A DNA stretch of 39,740 nt from Chloroflexota bacterium (GTDB lineage Bacteria > Chloroflexota > Anaerolineae > UBA4142), in the NCBI GenBank assembly GCA_023489485.1, contig JAMDCU010000041.1, positions 1 to 39,740 on the forward strand, given 5' to 3'. Positions 22,653-30,024 of this stretch are shown here, one piece after another. Below the pieces are notes generated by a model, which was not told the DNA's origin, did no database searches, and saw only the letters and a program-made list of their open reading frames with translations. A program made the translations under genes and the position numbers. Position 1 is the stretch's first letter; each line of letters starts with the position of its first letter.

Positions 22653-23684
22653 TCATTTTGAGGCGTTCCAGTCGGACGTAAAGTTGAGGGTCATACCTCG
22701 CACCGTAACGGGATCATGCAACTCAATTCCCAAGTCGCGGTAGCTGTCGAGCGAGACCGCCGTGAGGTCTTGCGAGCCAACAAAGCCGCGTGCTTGATCA
22801 GCAATGATGAGCGTTCCATGGACCTCTGGATTTTTGAGAAATCGCAGCTGGATGCCTCCCTTTGTCAGCTTATCTTGGGCCGCCAAATTCTCATCAATAC
22901 CTGTTTGAATAGGAGACATGATGAGACGAACGGTTACCCCGCGCTGCACCGCGGCTTTCAGCTGCTCCACGATTTGATTGTCCTGCAGTTGTTCAGCCTC
23001 TATATCTATCGTTCTCTGTGCGCCATCTATCAGGCCCAAGAGTCGCGTGCGCGATTGGCCGGGCCCCCAGACGAGGTCGGAGACCGACAAAGTGGCCGGA
23101 GACCGATTCCAATCGGAATCCAGAACGCGCGTGATCTCAGCGACGTCGGACGGATTCGAGTCAATGACGACAAACGATCGAAAGCCGACAAATGCCGGCT
23201 GCGTTTGGCTAACGGTGAATATGGCGGCGACACGATTATCGGCCACTATCGTTTTGGCATGTGTCTGCTTGAATGCGGGGTTGCCCGTTTTGACGCTCAC
23301 GTTTCCCTTCAAGAGCTCGTCCATCGCAGGCTTGTTTCCGATGGGGAACCCACTGGGTTCTGCTTCAAGGATAACCCGTACATCGACTCCGCGGCTTTTC
23401 GCCGCCACCAGAGGGTCGATGATCTCCTTGTCATCGAGGAGGTCCGTTTCCAGGCGGATCGATCGTTTAGCACTGTTGATGAGATCGAGTAGCGGCTCGC
23501 GCTGAGCATCAGGCTCAAAAAGCAACCTAATGGAGGGCAAATTCTCTGCCGTCGTCGTCGAGGATAGAAGAGACGGATTGACGCGGCATCCCGCAGCGAG
23601 AATAGCCACTACGATCATGCAGGCCCAGAAACGACTCGAGAGAGGCGAGGCAACGAGCGGATTTTGTACACGCTTTTGGGTCAA
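22653..23684 (-). CDS. Phospholipase-D-like lipoprotein with one altered HKD motif
   Basis: A PLD-superfamily protein of 343 residues from the TTG at 23684, which has AGGGG five bases upstream; an ATG at 23729 would add 15 residues but lies within the divergent promoter. A signal ending in ILAAGC suggests a lipoprotein. Two PLD halves follow. The first HKD is complete (H-A-K-T-I-V-A-D), but the second reads H-G-T-L-I-I-A-D, with Thr where Lys is expected, followed by GFVGSQDLT. PLD enzymes need both sites, so activity may be lost or depend on dimerisation through the first site. The substrate (lipid or nucleic acid) is open. Confidence 0.8.
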   Translation of the reverse strand: MTQKRVQNPLVASPLSSRFWACMIVVAILAAGCRVNPSLLSSTTTAENLPSIRLLFEPDAQREPLLDLINSAKRSIRLETDLLDDKEIIDPLVAAKSRGVDVRVILEAEPSGFPIGNKPAMDELLKGNVSVKTGNPAFKQTHAKTIVADNRVAAIFTVSQTQPAFVGFRSFVVIDSNPSDVAEITRVLDSDWNRSPATLSVSDLVWGPGQSRTRLLGLIDGAQRTIDIEAEQLQDNQIVEQLKAAVQRGVTVRLIMSPIQTGIDENLAAQDKLTKGGIQLRFLKNPEVHGTLIIADQARGFVGSQDLTAVSLDSYRDLGIELHDPVTVRGMTLNFTSDWNASK

Positions 23685-23704
23685 CTCATCCCCTGTGGTA
23701 TAAT
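23676..23704 (+). promoter_or_regulatory. Promoter of the first MFS transporter gene
   Basis: TTGGGT (23676-23681) and TATAAT (23699-23704) are 17 bases apart, with an extended -10 TGG ahead of TATAAT. Transcription would start near 23711, in front of GGGAGG and the GTG at 23732. The region overlaps the 5' end of the divergent PLD-like gene. Confidence 0.75.
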
Positions 23705-23731
23705 AGCACCGTTTTGAGACGGGAGGCATGT

Positions 23732-25144
23732 GTGACGGTTTCGGACGGTAGCTCTGCCAAGAGTCCCCACCTGATTCGCTCCCTAATCACATTGATATTG
23801 GGGACTCTGCTCCTGCGAACCGCTGCAGGGGCCATGGGTGAGAACATCCAATTCTACCTGAACTATATCTCGGATGCCGCAAAAGCAAGCAACCACCCAT
23901 TACGTCTTATTGCCGGAGCTGCGAATGTCTACGAAATTCCATATACTCTTCGTGGGTTGATTTTCGCGACCTTCTTCATCACCGAATTAATCTGCTCGCC
24001 GATCTTTGGCGCCTGGAGTGACCGGTACGGACGCAAGCTCTTTATCATTTTCGGTCCTCTGTTTGGCGCCTTGGCCGTTCAGATCACCGCGCTTACCACC
24101 ATCCTGTGGGCGTTGTTCTTGACGCGTCTCTTGGAGGGATTATCCACCGCAAGCAATGCCCCCTCATCGCTCGGGTATATTGCCGAGGCAACCTCTGATT
24201 CTCCCAAGCTGCGCACACGCATCGTGGGCTTTTATGAAGTCGCGACCCTTGGCGGCATTGCGGGCGGCTTTTCGTTAGGAGGATGGCTCTGGCGCCACTT
24301 TGGAGGCGCCGGGATCGTCTTTGGAATCCCACTCACCAGTCCTGCTTTTGCCATCAACGCACTCGTATACGTTGCGAGTCTTGTCCTACTTTGGGCCGGT
24401 TTGCACGAAGTCGAAGAAAGCCGCCGTTCGACCCGCACGGTTTCTCCGCGCGAGGCTTGGGTCCATTACTGGAACATCTTGTCCAGTCCTCGCGTCGCGG
24501 GCTTTGCTCCGGCTTGGGTAGCCATCAACGCCGTGCTCGGAGTATGGATCAACTTGACCGCCGGTCTCATGACCGACCAGGGGGCATTCCCGGGCCAGTT
24601 ACTGGTAGGTCACTTGAACAGCTTTCAAGCTGGAAATGTACGCGCCGCCTTTGCGGTCCTTCTCATCGTTGGAATCGCGATTTGGAGCGTGTTCTTTAGC
24701 CAGATGAAGAGGACGACGGTCATGCTGATCGGCGTGGTCGGGTTGTTCCTGACGTGTCTATTCGCGTTTCTGATCAACCACCAGCCGGCTTTTAATGCAC
24801 CGCTTGTCCTCCCGCTCGTGGGCCTCCTTGTCATTAGCGTCCTCGTCTTGAGCGGTTTCACACCGGCCGCGATCGGACACATGGCGGATATTACCGAGGG
24901 GTATAGGGGTGATCGTGGGGCGATCATGGGCTTGTATTCAGTATTCCTGGGTCTTGGCCAGGTCATTGGCTCAACCATCGGCGGTCCCTTTGTCGACTGG
25001 CACGGTTGGGACGGCGTGATTCTGGTCACCGCCCTGCTTGGAATCATTGCTGGAGTGATAACGGTGCGGCTGCATTACTCAGAGGACAGGTTGAATGCAA
25101 GTGCACTCCCCCGGGCAGACGAAGCAACATCCCTTCCGCAATAG
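23732..25144 (+). CDS. MFS transporter (first of tandem pair)
   Basis: A 470-residue integral membrane protein with about 12 hydrophobic segments. The cytoplasmic loop motif A is FGAWSDRYGRKLF, and the second-half counterpart is GDRGAIMGLYSVFLGLGQ followed by GGPFVDWHGWDG. GTG at 23732 with GGGAGG five bases upstream is preferred over the TTG at 23714, which would fall almost on the transcription start. The cargo is unknown. It is closely similar in layout to the next gene. Confidence 0.85.
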   Translation: MTVSDGSSAKSPHLIRSLITLILGTLLLRTAAGAMGENIQFYLNYISDAAKASNHPLRLIAGAANVYEIPYTLRGLIFATFFITELICSPIFGAWSDRYGRKLFIIFGPLFGALAVQITALTTILWALFLTRLLEGLSTASNAPSSLGYIAEATSDSPKLRTRIVGFYEVATLGGIAGGFSLGGWLWRHFGGAGIVFGIPLTSPAFAINALVYVASLVLLWAGLHEVEESRRSTRTVSPREAWVHYWNILSSPRVAGFAPAWVAINAVLGVWINLTAGLMTDQGAFPGQLLVGHLNSFQAGNVRAAFAVLLIVGIAIWSVFFSQMKRTTVMLIGVVGLFLTCLFAFLINHQPAFNAPLVLPLVGLLVISVLVLSGFTPAAIGHMADITEGYRGDRGAIMGLYSVFLGLGQVIGSTIGGPFVDWHGWDGVILVTALLGIIAGVITVRLHYSEDRLNASALPRADEATSLPQ

Positions 25145-25157
25145 AGGTTGATCTCTT

Positions 25158-26612
25158 TTGGATCGTGATATCGTTCCCCCTGTAGAATCGAGTGGCCAAG
25201 TGGGTCCTGCGGCCTGGCGTTTGTTCGCGCGAGTCTCGGCGTCCCCTACGGCGAAAGAACGCCAACTGATGGAACGCCAATCGACCGAATCTATTGTGCA
25301 TCTGTCGTCGTATGACAAATGGTCACTCGTCGCCTGCCTGCTCGGCACCTTTTTTCTCCGGATGGCGTCGGCGGTCATGGGGAGCACGCTCCAGCTCTAT
25401 TTTGGATACATCGACTCTAACGTTTACGCTCTCTCAGATACGATGCGCGGGGTCGCTTTGGCCTCATTCTTTCTGCCGGAACTGGTTGGATCTCCCGTCT
25501 TCGGGGCCTGGAGTGACCGCCGCGGACCAAAATGGTTCATTCTGCTTGGGTCCATCTTTGGCGGTCTCGGCGTCCAAGTCACTGCGATGACGACCAACTA
25601 TGCCGCGCTGGTGCTGACGCGCCTGCTGGGTGGCTTGTCCACAGCCAGTGCCATCCCCGCCACGCTAAGTTATCTGTCTGCGCTGACTGCTCGTTCAGAA
25701 TCCCTCCGGGGCCGGGTCATGGGGCTGTTCGAAATGGCCACCCTGGCTGGCACCATATTGGGTATCATCATGGGAGGGAGGATATGGGACCTCTATCACA
25801 CGGGCTCTTTCACTCTTGACGCTTTGATTTACCTGTTGAGCCTGGTCATCTTTATGGTGGGAATGCGTGAATTGAGTCTGCGCAAGAGCGATTTTTCGCC
25901 AAGTAAGGCGCTCGAACGCGGCCGGCAAGCCCTCTCCGGAACCTTTAGACATTATCTTGCGCTTTTCTCCACGCCGAGTGTCTTGCGCTTTGCTCCGGCA
26001 TTTCTCGCCGTCAATATGATCCTTGGCATTTGGATGAACCATATCGTCGGCCAGCTTGTCTCACCCCGAGACCATTTCCCCGGCCAACTGATCCACGGAC
26101 TCTTGGCGAATAACGGGGGTGCAGGGACTGACATATCGGTCTACGCCGCCCTGATTCTGGGGGTGTTTGGACTGGGAGTCCTCATCTGGAGTCTGCTGAT
26201 CGGTCGATGGCGCCGAACGACCGTAATGCTCATCTCGGCCGCCGCGTTGTTTGTCCTGTGCGGAGACGTTTATGCCTTGAATCATGCTCCTAGCCTCGAC
26301 CAGCCGCTGGTCGCAATCTATATCGGGGTGGCGCTCGCCGCGCTGCTTGTATTGAGCGGGATGATGCCTGCGGCTTTGACCTTCCTTGCGGACGTGACGG
26401 AGTCACGCACGGATGACCGGGGTGCCATCATGGGGTTGTATACAATTCTGTTTGGGTTTGGTGGATTTCTCGGAACGCTGATCGGAGGACCCTTTGCTGA
26501 TTGGGGAGCCGTGGATGGAATCCTGCTTGCCACAGCGCTACTCGGAGCGGTGGCGATGCTATTGCTCCTCCGTCTGCACAGCATTGATGTTCGCTCGTCC
26601 ACAGAGGCGTAG
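25158..26612 (+). CDS. MFS transporter (second of tandem pair)
   Basis: A 484-residue paralogue of the preceding transporter: motif A FGAWSDRRGPKWFI, central TRLLGGLSTASAIPATLSYL and second-half DDRGAIMGLYTILFGFG with GGPFADWGAVDG line up with the first gene. The first 37 residues from the TTG at 25158 are polar; the ATG at 25269 (MERQSTESIV) is an alternative start that gives a family-like length. The pair lies 13 bases apart and probably arose by duplication. No substrate can be named; a drug or metabolite exporter is a common role for this layout. Confidence 0.82.
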   Translation: MDRDIVPPVESSGQVGPAAWRLFARVSASPTAKERQLMERQSTESIVHLSSYDKWSLVACLLGTFFLRMASAVMGSTLQLYFGYIDSNVYALSDTMRGVALASFFLPELVGSPVFGAWSDRRGPKWFILLGSIFGGLGVQVTAMTTNYAALVLTRLLGGLSTASAIPATLSYLSALTARSESLRGRVMGLFEMATLAGTILGIIMGGRIWDLYHTGSFTLDALIYLLSLVIFMVGMRELSLRKSDFSPSKALERGRQALSGTFRHYLALFSTPSVLRFAPAFLAVNMILGIWMNHIVGQLVSPRDHFPGQLIHGLLANNGGAGTDISVYAALILGVFGLGVLIWSLLIGRWRRTTVMLISAAALFVLCGDVYALNHAPSLDQPLVAIYIGVALAALLVLSGMMPAALTFLADVTESRTDDRGAIMGLYTILFGFGGFLGTLIGGPFADWGAVDGILLATALLGAVAMLLLLRLHSIDVRSSTEA

Positions 26613-26671
26613 CCATTCTACCAAAGGTGCTCTGTTTCGGCAAACTCGCCGTCCAGGCTCGAAGCACCCTC

Positions 26672-26700
26672 TTGCGAGAGCATATTGGTTGTGCTAGAAT
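26672..26700 (+). promoter_or_regulatory. Promoter of the 7-TM protein gene
   Basis: TTGCGA (26672-26677) and TAGAAT (26695-26700) are 17 bases apart, with an extended -10 TGC before the -10 box. It gives a leader of about 75 bases before the GTG at 26780. Confidence 0.7.
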
Positions 26701-26779
26701 TTTCGTCATAGTCAGCTCCGGGCGGCACGGTGTTGAGGTAGCGGGCCTGCCAGCAGCTGAAGCCCGAAGGAGGGTAATT

Positions 26780-27496
26780 GTGAATATTAATGTTATCATC
26801 TCAGCCGCCGACGTCATCCTGAGCGCCATCTTCAGTGTCCTCATCATTCGGCAGTATGTCGAGCGAAAGAGGATGCATCAATTGATGTGGGCAATTGCGG
26901 TTGTCCTTTGGACTATTGGAGTCGCGGCCGAATTGGTCGCCACGATGGGCGGGTGGTCTCAGCTAAGCTACCGGGCCTATTACGCGACGGGGGCGCTTCT
27001 GATACCGGCCTGGCTCGGCATGGGGACGCTCTACCTGGTCCTGCGCAAGACAGTGGCTGACTGGATTCTGATTGTTCTCGCGATCTTATCCGTTATTGGC
27101 GTGGTGTTGATCGCCGCATGGCCCGTTAATGCAGCCCAGTTGCAGAGCACCGCGGCGGGATTTGTCCCGTTGAAGGTGTTTCCTTTCTTTCCCATCCAGC
27201 TCTTGCTGATCATCTTGAACACGTTTGGAGCTGTCGCCTTTATCGGGGGTGCACTGTGGTCGGTCTATCGATTCGCTCGCATGCAGAGTATGGGCGAGCG
27301 GGCGCTCGCGACGGGGCTCATTGCCATCGGCGGCTTGATCGCGGCGGGCGCGCACAGTCTGGGCGTGCTCTCGGGAGTCGAACTCTTTAGGATTAGCGAA
27401 CTGCTTGCGCTCATCCTTATCTTTATCGGTTTTGTTTTGAGCTCAACGTCGTCGACACGGCAGGCGGTCGCCGCGCCTCAGGCGACAAGCAGCTAG
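26780..27496 (+). CDS. Seven-transmembrane protein of unknown function
   Basis: A 238-residue protein with seven hydrophobic segments (approximately residues 3-22, 32-53, 64-86, 93-113, 133-155, 170-192 and 203-222) and short loops. The second loop has IRQYVERKRMHQLMWA, and the C-terminus is Ala/Ser-rich. The GTG at 26780 has GAAGGAGGG five bases upstream; upstream in-frame codons are not protein-like. I do not recognise the family. It converges with the two-component genes, separated from them by a strong terminator. Confidence 0.75.
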   Translation: MNINVIISAADVILSAIFSVLIIRQYVERKRMHQLMWAIAVVLWTIGVAAELVATMGGWSQLSYRAYYATGALLIPAWLGMGTLYLVLRKTVADWILIVLAILSVIGVVLIAAWPVNAAQLQSTAAGFVPLKVFPFFPIQLLLIILNTFGAVAFIGGALWSVYRFARMQSMGERALATGLIAIGGLIAAGAHSLGVLSGVELFRISELLALILIFIGFVLSSTSSTRQAVAAPQATSS

Positions 27497-27511
27497 AGCC
27501 AGACGAGAAAA

Positions 27512-27542
27512 GGGGGAGGATGGGACCCTGCCATCCTCCCCC
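27512..27542. terminator. Bidirectional terminator between the 7-TM gene and the histidine kinase gene
   Basis: GGGGGAGGATGG (27512-27523) pairs perfectly with CCATCCTCCCCC (27531-27542) around a 7-base loop. Read on the minus strand, TTTTCTC follows, so it suits the end of the histidine kinase transcript; on the plus strand it can also stop the 7-TM transcript. Confidence 0.85.
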
Positions 27543-27554
27543 GACCTTGTCGTC

Positions 27555-28979
27555 TCATCGAGGAAGCATTGGAGGGGTCGGAAGTGTGAACCAAAAAGTT
27601 GCCCCGCTTCCCGCCTCGCTCTCAACCCCGATGGTTCCTCCGTGCGCCGTGACAATTTGCCTGGCGATCGCTAGGCCGAGACCTGCCCCGCCGGCGCGGG
27701 GGCGAGAGCCATCCCCTCGCCAAAAGCGCTCAAAGACGTGAGGCAAGTCCTGTCTGGGAATCCCCGTACCCGTATCTTGCACGCGTATAGTTACACATCC
27801 CTTCGGCCCAGAGTCAATCCCGACGGTCACATGACCACCCTGAGGAGTATGCCGGAGGGCATTTCCGACGAGATTGGCGATCACCTGCTCGATCCTCTGC
27901 GCGTCGACGTTGACCGGCGCGACGCCCTCGCGAACCGAGATATCCAACATAATTCCTTTTTCGTTCGCTTGCGCGTTAAAAGCACCCGTGACGTGGCGTA
28001 TGAGCGCGTTCAAATCGGTGGGCTGGCGCGCGATCTTTAATTGCCCCGCGTCCGCGAGAGCGAGATCGCGTAAATCATCCACAAGACGCGCCAAGAGGAG
28101 CGTCTCTTCGTGGACGGATACAATCTGGTCCGGGGAGAGCGGGAATACGCCGTCAAGCATCCCCTCAAGCTGTCCCTGGATGACGCCCAGGGGGTTGCGC
28201 AATTCGTGCGCGATGTCGGCAATCATATTGCGGCGCGCCGTTTCGGATTGCGTCAGGTTTTCGGCCATTGAGTTAAATGCCAGGGCGACCCGTCCGATTT
28301 CATCGTTGCCAGTGTGCTTGACGCGCGCACTCAAGTCCCCGGAAGCGATATTCCGAGCAGCGGACCTCAGAGCACGCAACGGGGAAACAATCTGGTAAAA
28401 CAACAGAAATCCAAGGGCCAGGGCGATCAACCCTGCCGCAACGGCGGCGAAGAGAATGGAATAATTCAGCCGCTGGAGGAATTGCGCCTCCTGCGCGTCG
28501 AGTGGGGCGGACGGGGAGGATGTGTTGACCAAGACTCCGACGGTCTGCCCGTTCACCTGGACGGGGACGCCATTTGCCATCTGGGCCGCTGGCAGAAATT
28601 GCCGGATGATCGTCCCGTCCGTGCTCGCGATAACACGCCCGTTGCTGTCGGTAAGCACAATATACGGGGACATCATCCCCGTCATTCCGCTTCCGCGACC
28701 CTGACCTCCCATCATCTGTCCCATGCCCGATTGAAAGGACTGACCAAAGAATTGGTCTACCCCGCTCCAACTTCCTCGAGCAGCGTAGTAGGCCGCGAAG
28801 GTCTGAGCGGCTTGTTCTGTTTGCGCCATTGTCCCGCGAAACATAAACCCTCGGAACTCGATCGAGCTTACTTGATTCGCAATCACATAGACAATCGCAA
28901 TGGTGACCAGGATAACGAGCCCAAATCCGGTCATCAGGCGAACGAGGAGACTAGAAAACAGGTCGGTGACCCGCTGCAT
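27555..28979 (-). CDS. Sensor histidine kinase with a Met/Gly-rich extracytoplasmic loop
   Basis: A 474-residue membrane kinase. TM1 lies at about 13-35, the external domain at 36-172, TM2 at about 175-197, then HAMP, HisKA with H258 in DIAHELRNPLG, the N box NLVGNALRHTP, DTGTGIP and GGAGLGLAIA; residues are counted from the ATG at 28979. The outer domain contains a stretch (about 84-103) with GMGQMMGGQGRG and GMTGMM, unusually rich in Met and Gly. The Shine-Dalgarno is GGAGG seven bases upstream, and the start overlaps the response-regulator stop by one base (TGATG). It would sense an envelope signal and phosphorylate the partner regulator. Confidence 0.93.
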   Translation of the reverse strand: MQRVTDLFSSLLVRLMTGFGLVILVTIAIVYVIANQVSSIEFRGFMFRGTMAQTEQAAQTFAAYYAARGSWSGVDQFFGQSFQSGMGQMMGGQGRGSGMTGMMSPYIVLTDSNGRVIASTDGTIIRQFLPAAQMANGVPVQVNGQTVGVLVNTSSPSAPLDAQEAQFLQRLNYSILFAAVAAGLIALALGFLLFYQIVSPLRALRSAARNIASGDLSARVKHTGNDEIGRVALAFNSMAENLTQSETARRNMIADIAHELRNPLGVIQGQLEGMLDGVFPLSPDQIVSVHEETLLLARLVDDLRDLALADAGQLKIARQPTDLNALIRHVTGAFNAQANEKGIMLDISVREGVAPVNVDAQRIEQVIANLVGNALRHTPQGGHVTVGIDSGPKGCVTIRVQDTGTGIPRQDLPHVFERFWRGDGSRPRAGGAGLGLAIARQIVTAHGGTIGVESEAGSGATFWFTLPTPPMLPR

Positions 28980-29665
28980 CACAATTCCTCCGAGAACTTG
29001 TACCCGACTCCGAATACGGTCAGGATGTAGTGCGGATTCTTGGGGTCCCGTTCTATCTTCTGGCGCAAGTTCTTGACGTGGGCGTCGATCGTGCGTTCGT
29101 ATCCGTCGTAGGCCTCGCCTTGCACGCCGTCCAGCAATTGTAGCCGTGTAAAAGCGCGGCCCGGATTTTGCATCATGATCGCGAGCAAGTCGAACTCGGT
29201 GGGTGTCAGGTCAACCGCCTGCCCCGACGCCGTTACCGTATGTTTCATCAGATCAACGGTTACTTCCCCAGCCGCGAGCGTCTCGCCGTGCTGTCCTTCT
29301 CCCTCGGTTCGCCTCAGCACGGCTCGCACTCTTGCAACTACCTCGCGCGGACTGAACGGCTTGACGATATAGTCATCGGCTCCCAACTCGAGGCCGATCA
29401 GCCGGTCGGCCTCCTCGGATCGTGCTGTCAGCATTATCACGGGAACGCTCGAGGTTTTGCGAATCGCGCGGCAAACATCCAATCCATCCATGAGCGGCAG
29501 GTTGAGGTCAAGTAGGACAAGCGCAGGCTTCTCATGGCGAAAGGCGGTCATAGCCTGCTGGCCATCATAGGCAGTCACGACCGAGTAGCCGGCTTGCTCG
29601 AGATAACCCTGCAGAATTTTGACGAGCTTTTTCTCATCTTCGACGACTAGAATCTTTTTACTCAT
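28979..29665 (-). CDS. OmpR/PhoB-family response regulator
   Basis: A 228-residue regulator. The receiver domain has the acidic pair E9-D10, the phosphoacceptor D53 in VLLDLNLPLMDG, and the lysine in DDYIVKPFSPREVVARV. The C-terminal winged helix (LTPTEFDLLAIMMQNPGRAF, then IDAHVKNLRQKIE and ILTVFGVGYKF) is of the OmpR type. I place the start at MSKKILVVEDE (29665); upstream in-frame residues are not family-like. A TATAAT lies seven bases upstream of this ATG, with no Shine-Dalgarno sequence, so the mRNA is probably leaderless. It is cotranscribed with the kinase downstream. Confidence 0.94.
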   Translation of the reverse strand: MSKKILVVEDEKKLVKILQGYLEQAGYSVVTAYDGQQAMTAFRHEKPALVLLDLNLPLMDGLDVCRAIRKTSSVPVIMLTARSEEADRLIGLELGADDYIVKPFSPREVVARVRAVLRRTEGEGQHGETLAAGEVTVDLMKHTVTASGQAVDLTPTEFDLLAIMMQNPGRAFTRLQLLDGVQGEAYDGYERTIDAHVKNLRQKIERDPKNPHYILTVFGVGYKFSEEL

Positions 29666-29672
29666 TGACTCT

Positions 29673-29705
29673 ATTATAATGCATTTTTGTGAAGGAAATG
29701 TGAAG
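29673..29705 (-). promoter_or_regulatory. Promoter region and likely regulator-binding direct repeat for the two-component operon
   Basis: On the minus strand TATAAT is at 29673-29678, seven bases before the ATG. Two copies of CTTCACA (29688-29694 and 29699-29705) lie 11 bases apart at the position of the -35 box, which itself is poor. Such 11-base spaced repeats are what OmpR/PhoB-type regulators bind, so positive autoregulation is plausible. Confidence 0.55.
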
Positions 29706-29784
29706 AGGGAATTAAGATGGAACATCCGGTCGTGGGAGAATCTGGGATGTAGTTCAGTTTCGGAGCGAATCGACACAGACGAGC
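29706..29784. other. Non-coding stretch before the repeat element
   Basis: Nothing recognisable is seen here beyond AT-rich sequence near the promoter of the two-component operon. Together with 29666-29705 and the repeat element this makes a gap of about 360 bases between divergent genes. Confidence 0.4.
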
Positions 29785-29946
29785 GTCAATGCGAGGAGCC
29801 GCGAAGCGGCGGCGTTCTGTGGAGTGCCATCCCGCGGGAGATCGCGGGATCCGAGATCCCGCGATCTCCCGCGGGACCATAGCGGGGCGGGCGCAATCTC
29901 GGCCTCGGGTGAGATTGCTTCGCTCCCTGCGGTCGCTCGCAATGAC
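29785..29946. mobile_element. MITE-like palindromic repeat element with terminal inverted repeats
   Basis: The element begins GTCAATGCGAG (29785-29795) and ends CTCGCAATGAC (29936-29946), inverted copies with one mismatch. Inside are a 22-bp perfect inverted repeat (29830-29851 with 29855-29876, separated by CGA) and GCAATCTC/GAGATTGC (29893-29900 with 29911-29918). There is no coding capacity. The ATTGCGAG/CAATCTC words resemble dispersed palindromic repeats I recall from many bacterial genomes, so this is probably a non-autonomous repeat. GACGAG occurs at both ends (29778-29783 and 29944-29949), but the second copy overlaps the element end, so it is not a clear target duplication. Confidence 0.65.
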
Positions 29947-29988
29947 GAGTTGCCCCCAATCTGAACCACACTCGAGAATCTGCTCCAA

Positions 29989-30018
29989 TTATACAGAAGC
30001 TCTGCCTCATGCTATAAT
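29989..30018 (+). promoter_or_regulatory. murJ: Promoter of murJ with extended -10
   Basis: TGC-TATAAT (-10 at 30013-30018) is preceded by a weak -35, TTATAC (29989-29994), at 18 bases. The GTG of murJ begins seven bases after the -10 box, where transcription should start, so the mRNA is probably leaderless. Confidence 0.6.
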
Positions 30019-30024
30019 GCGTCC

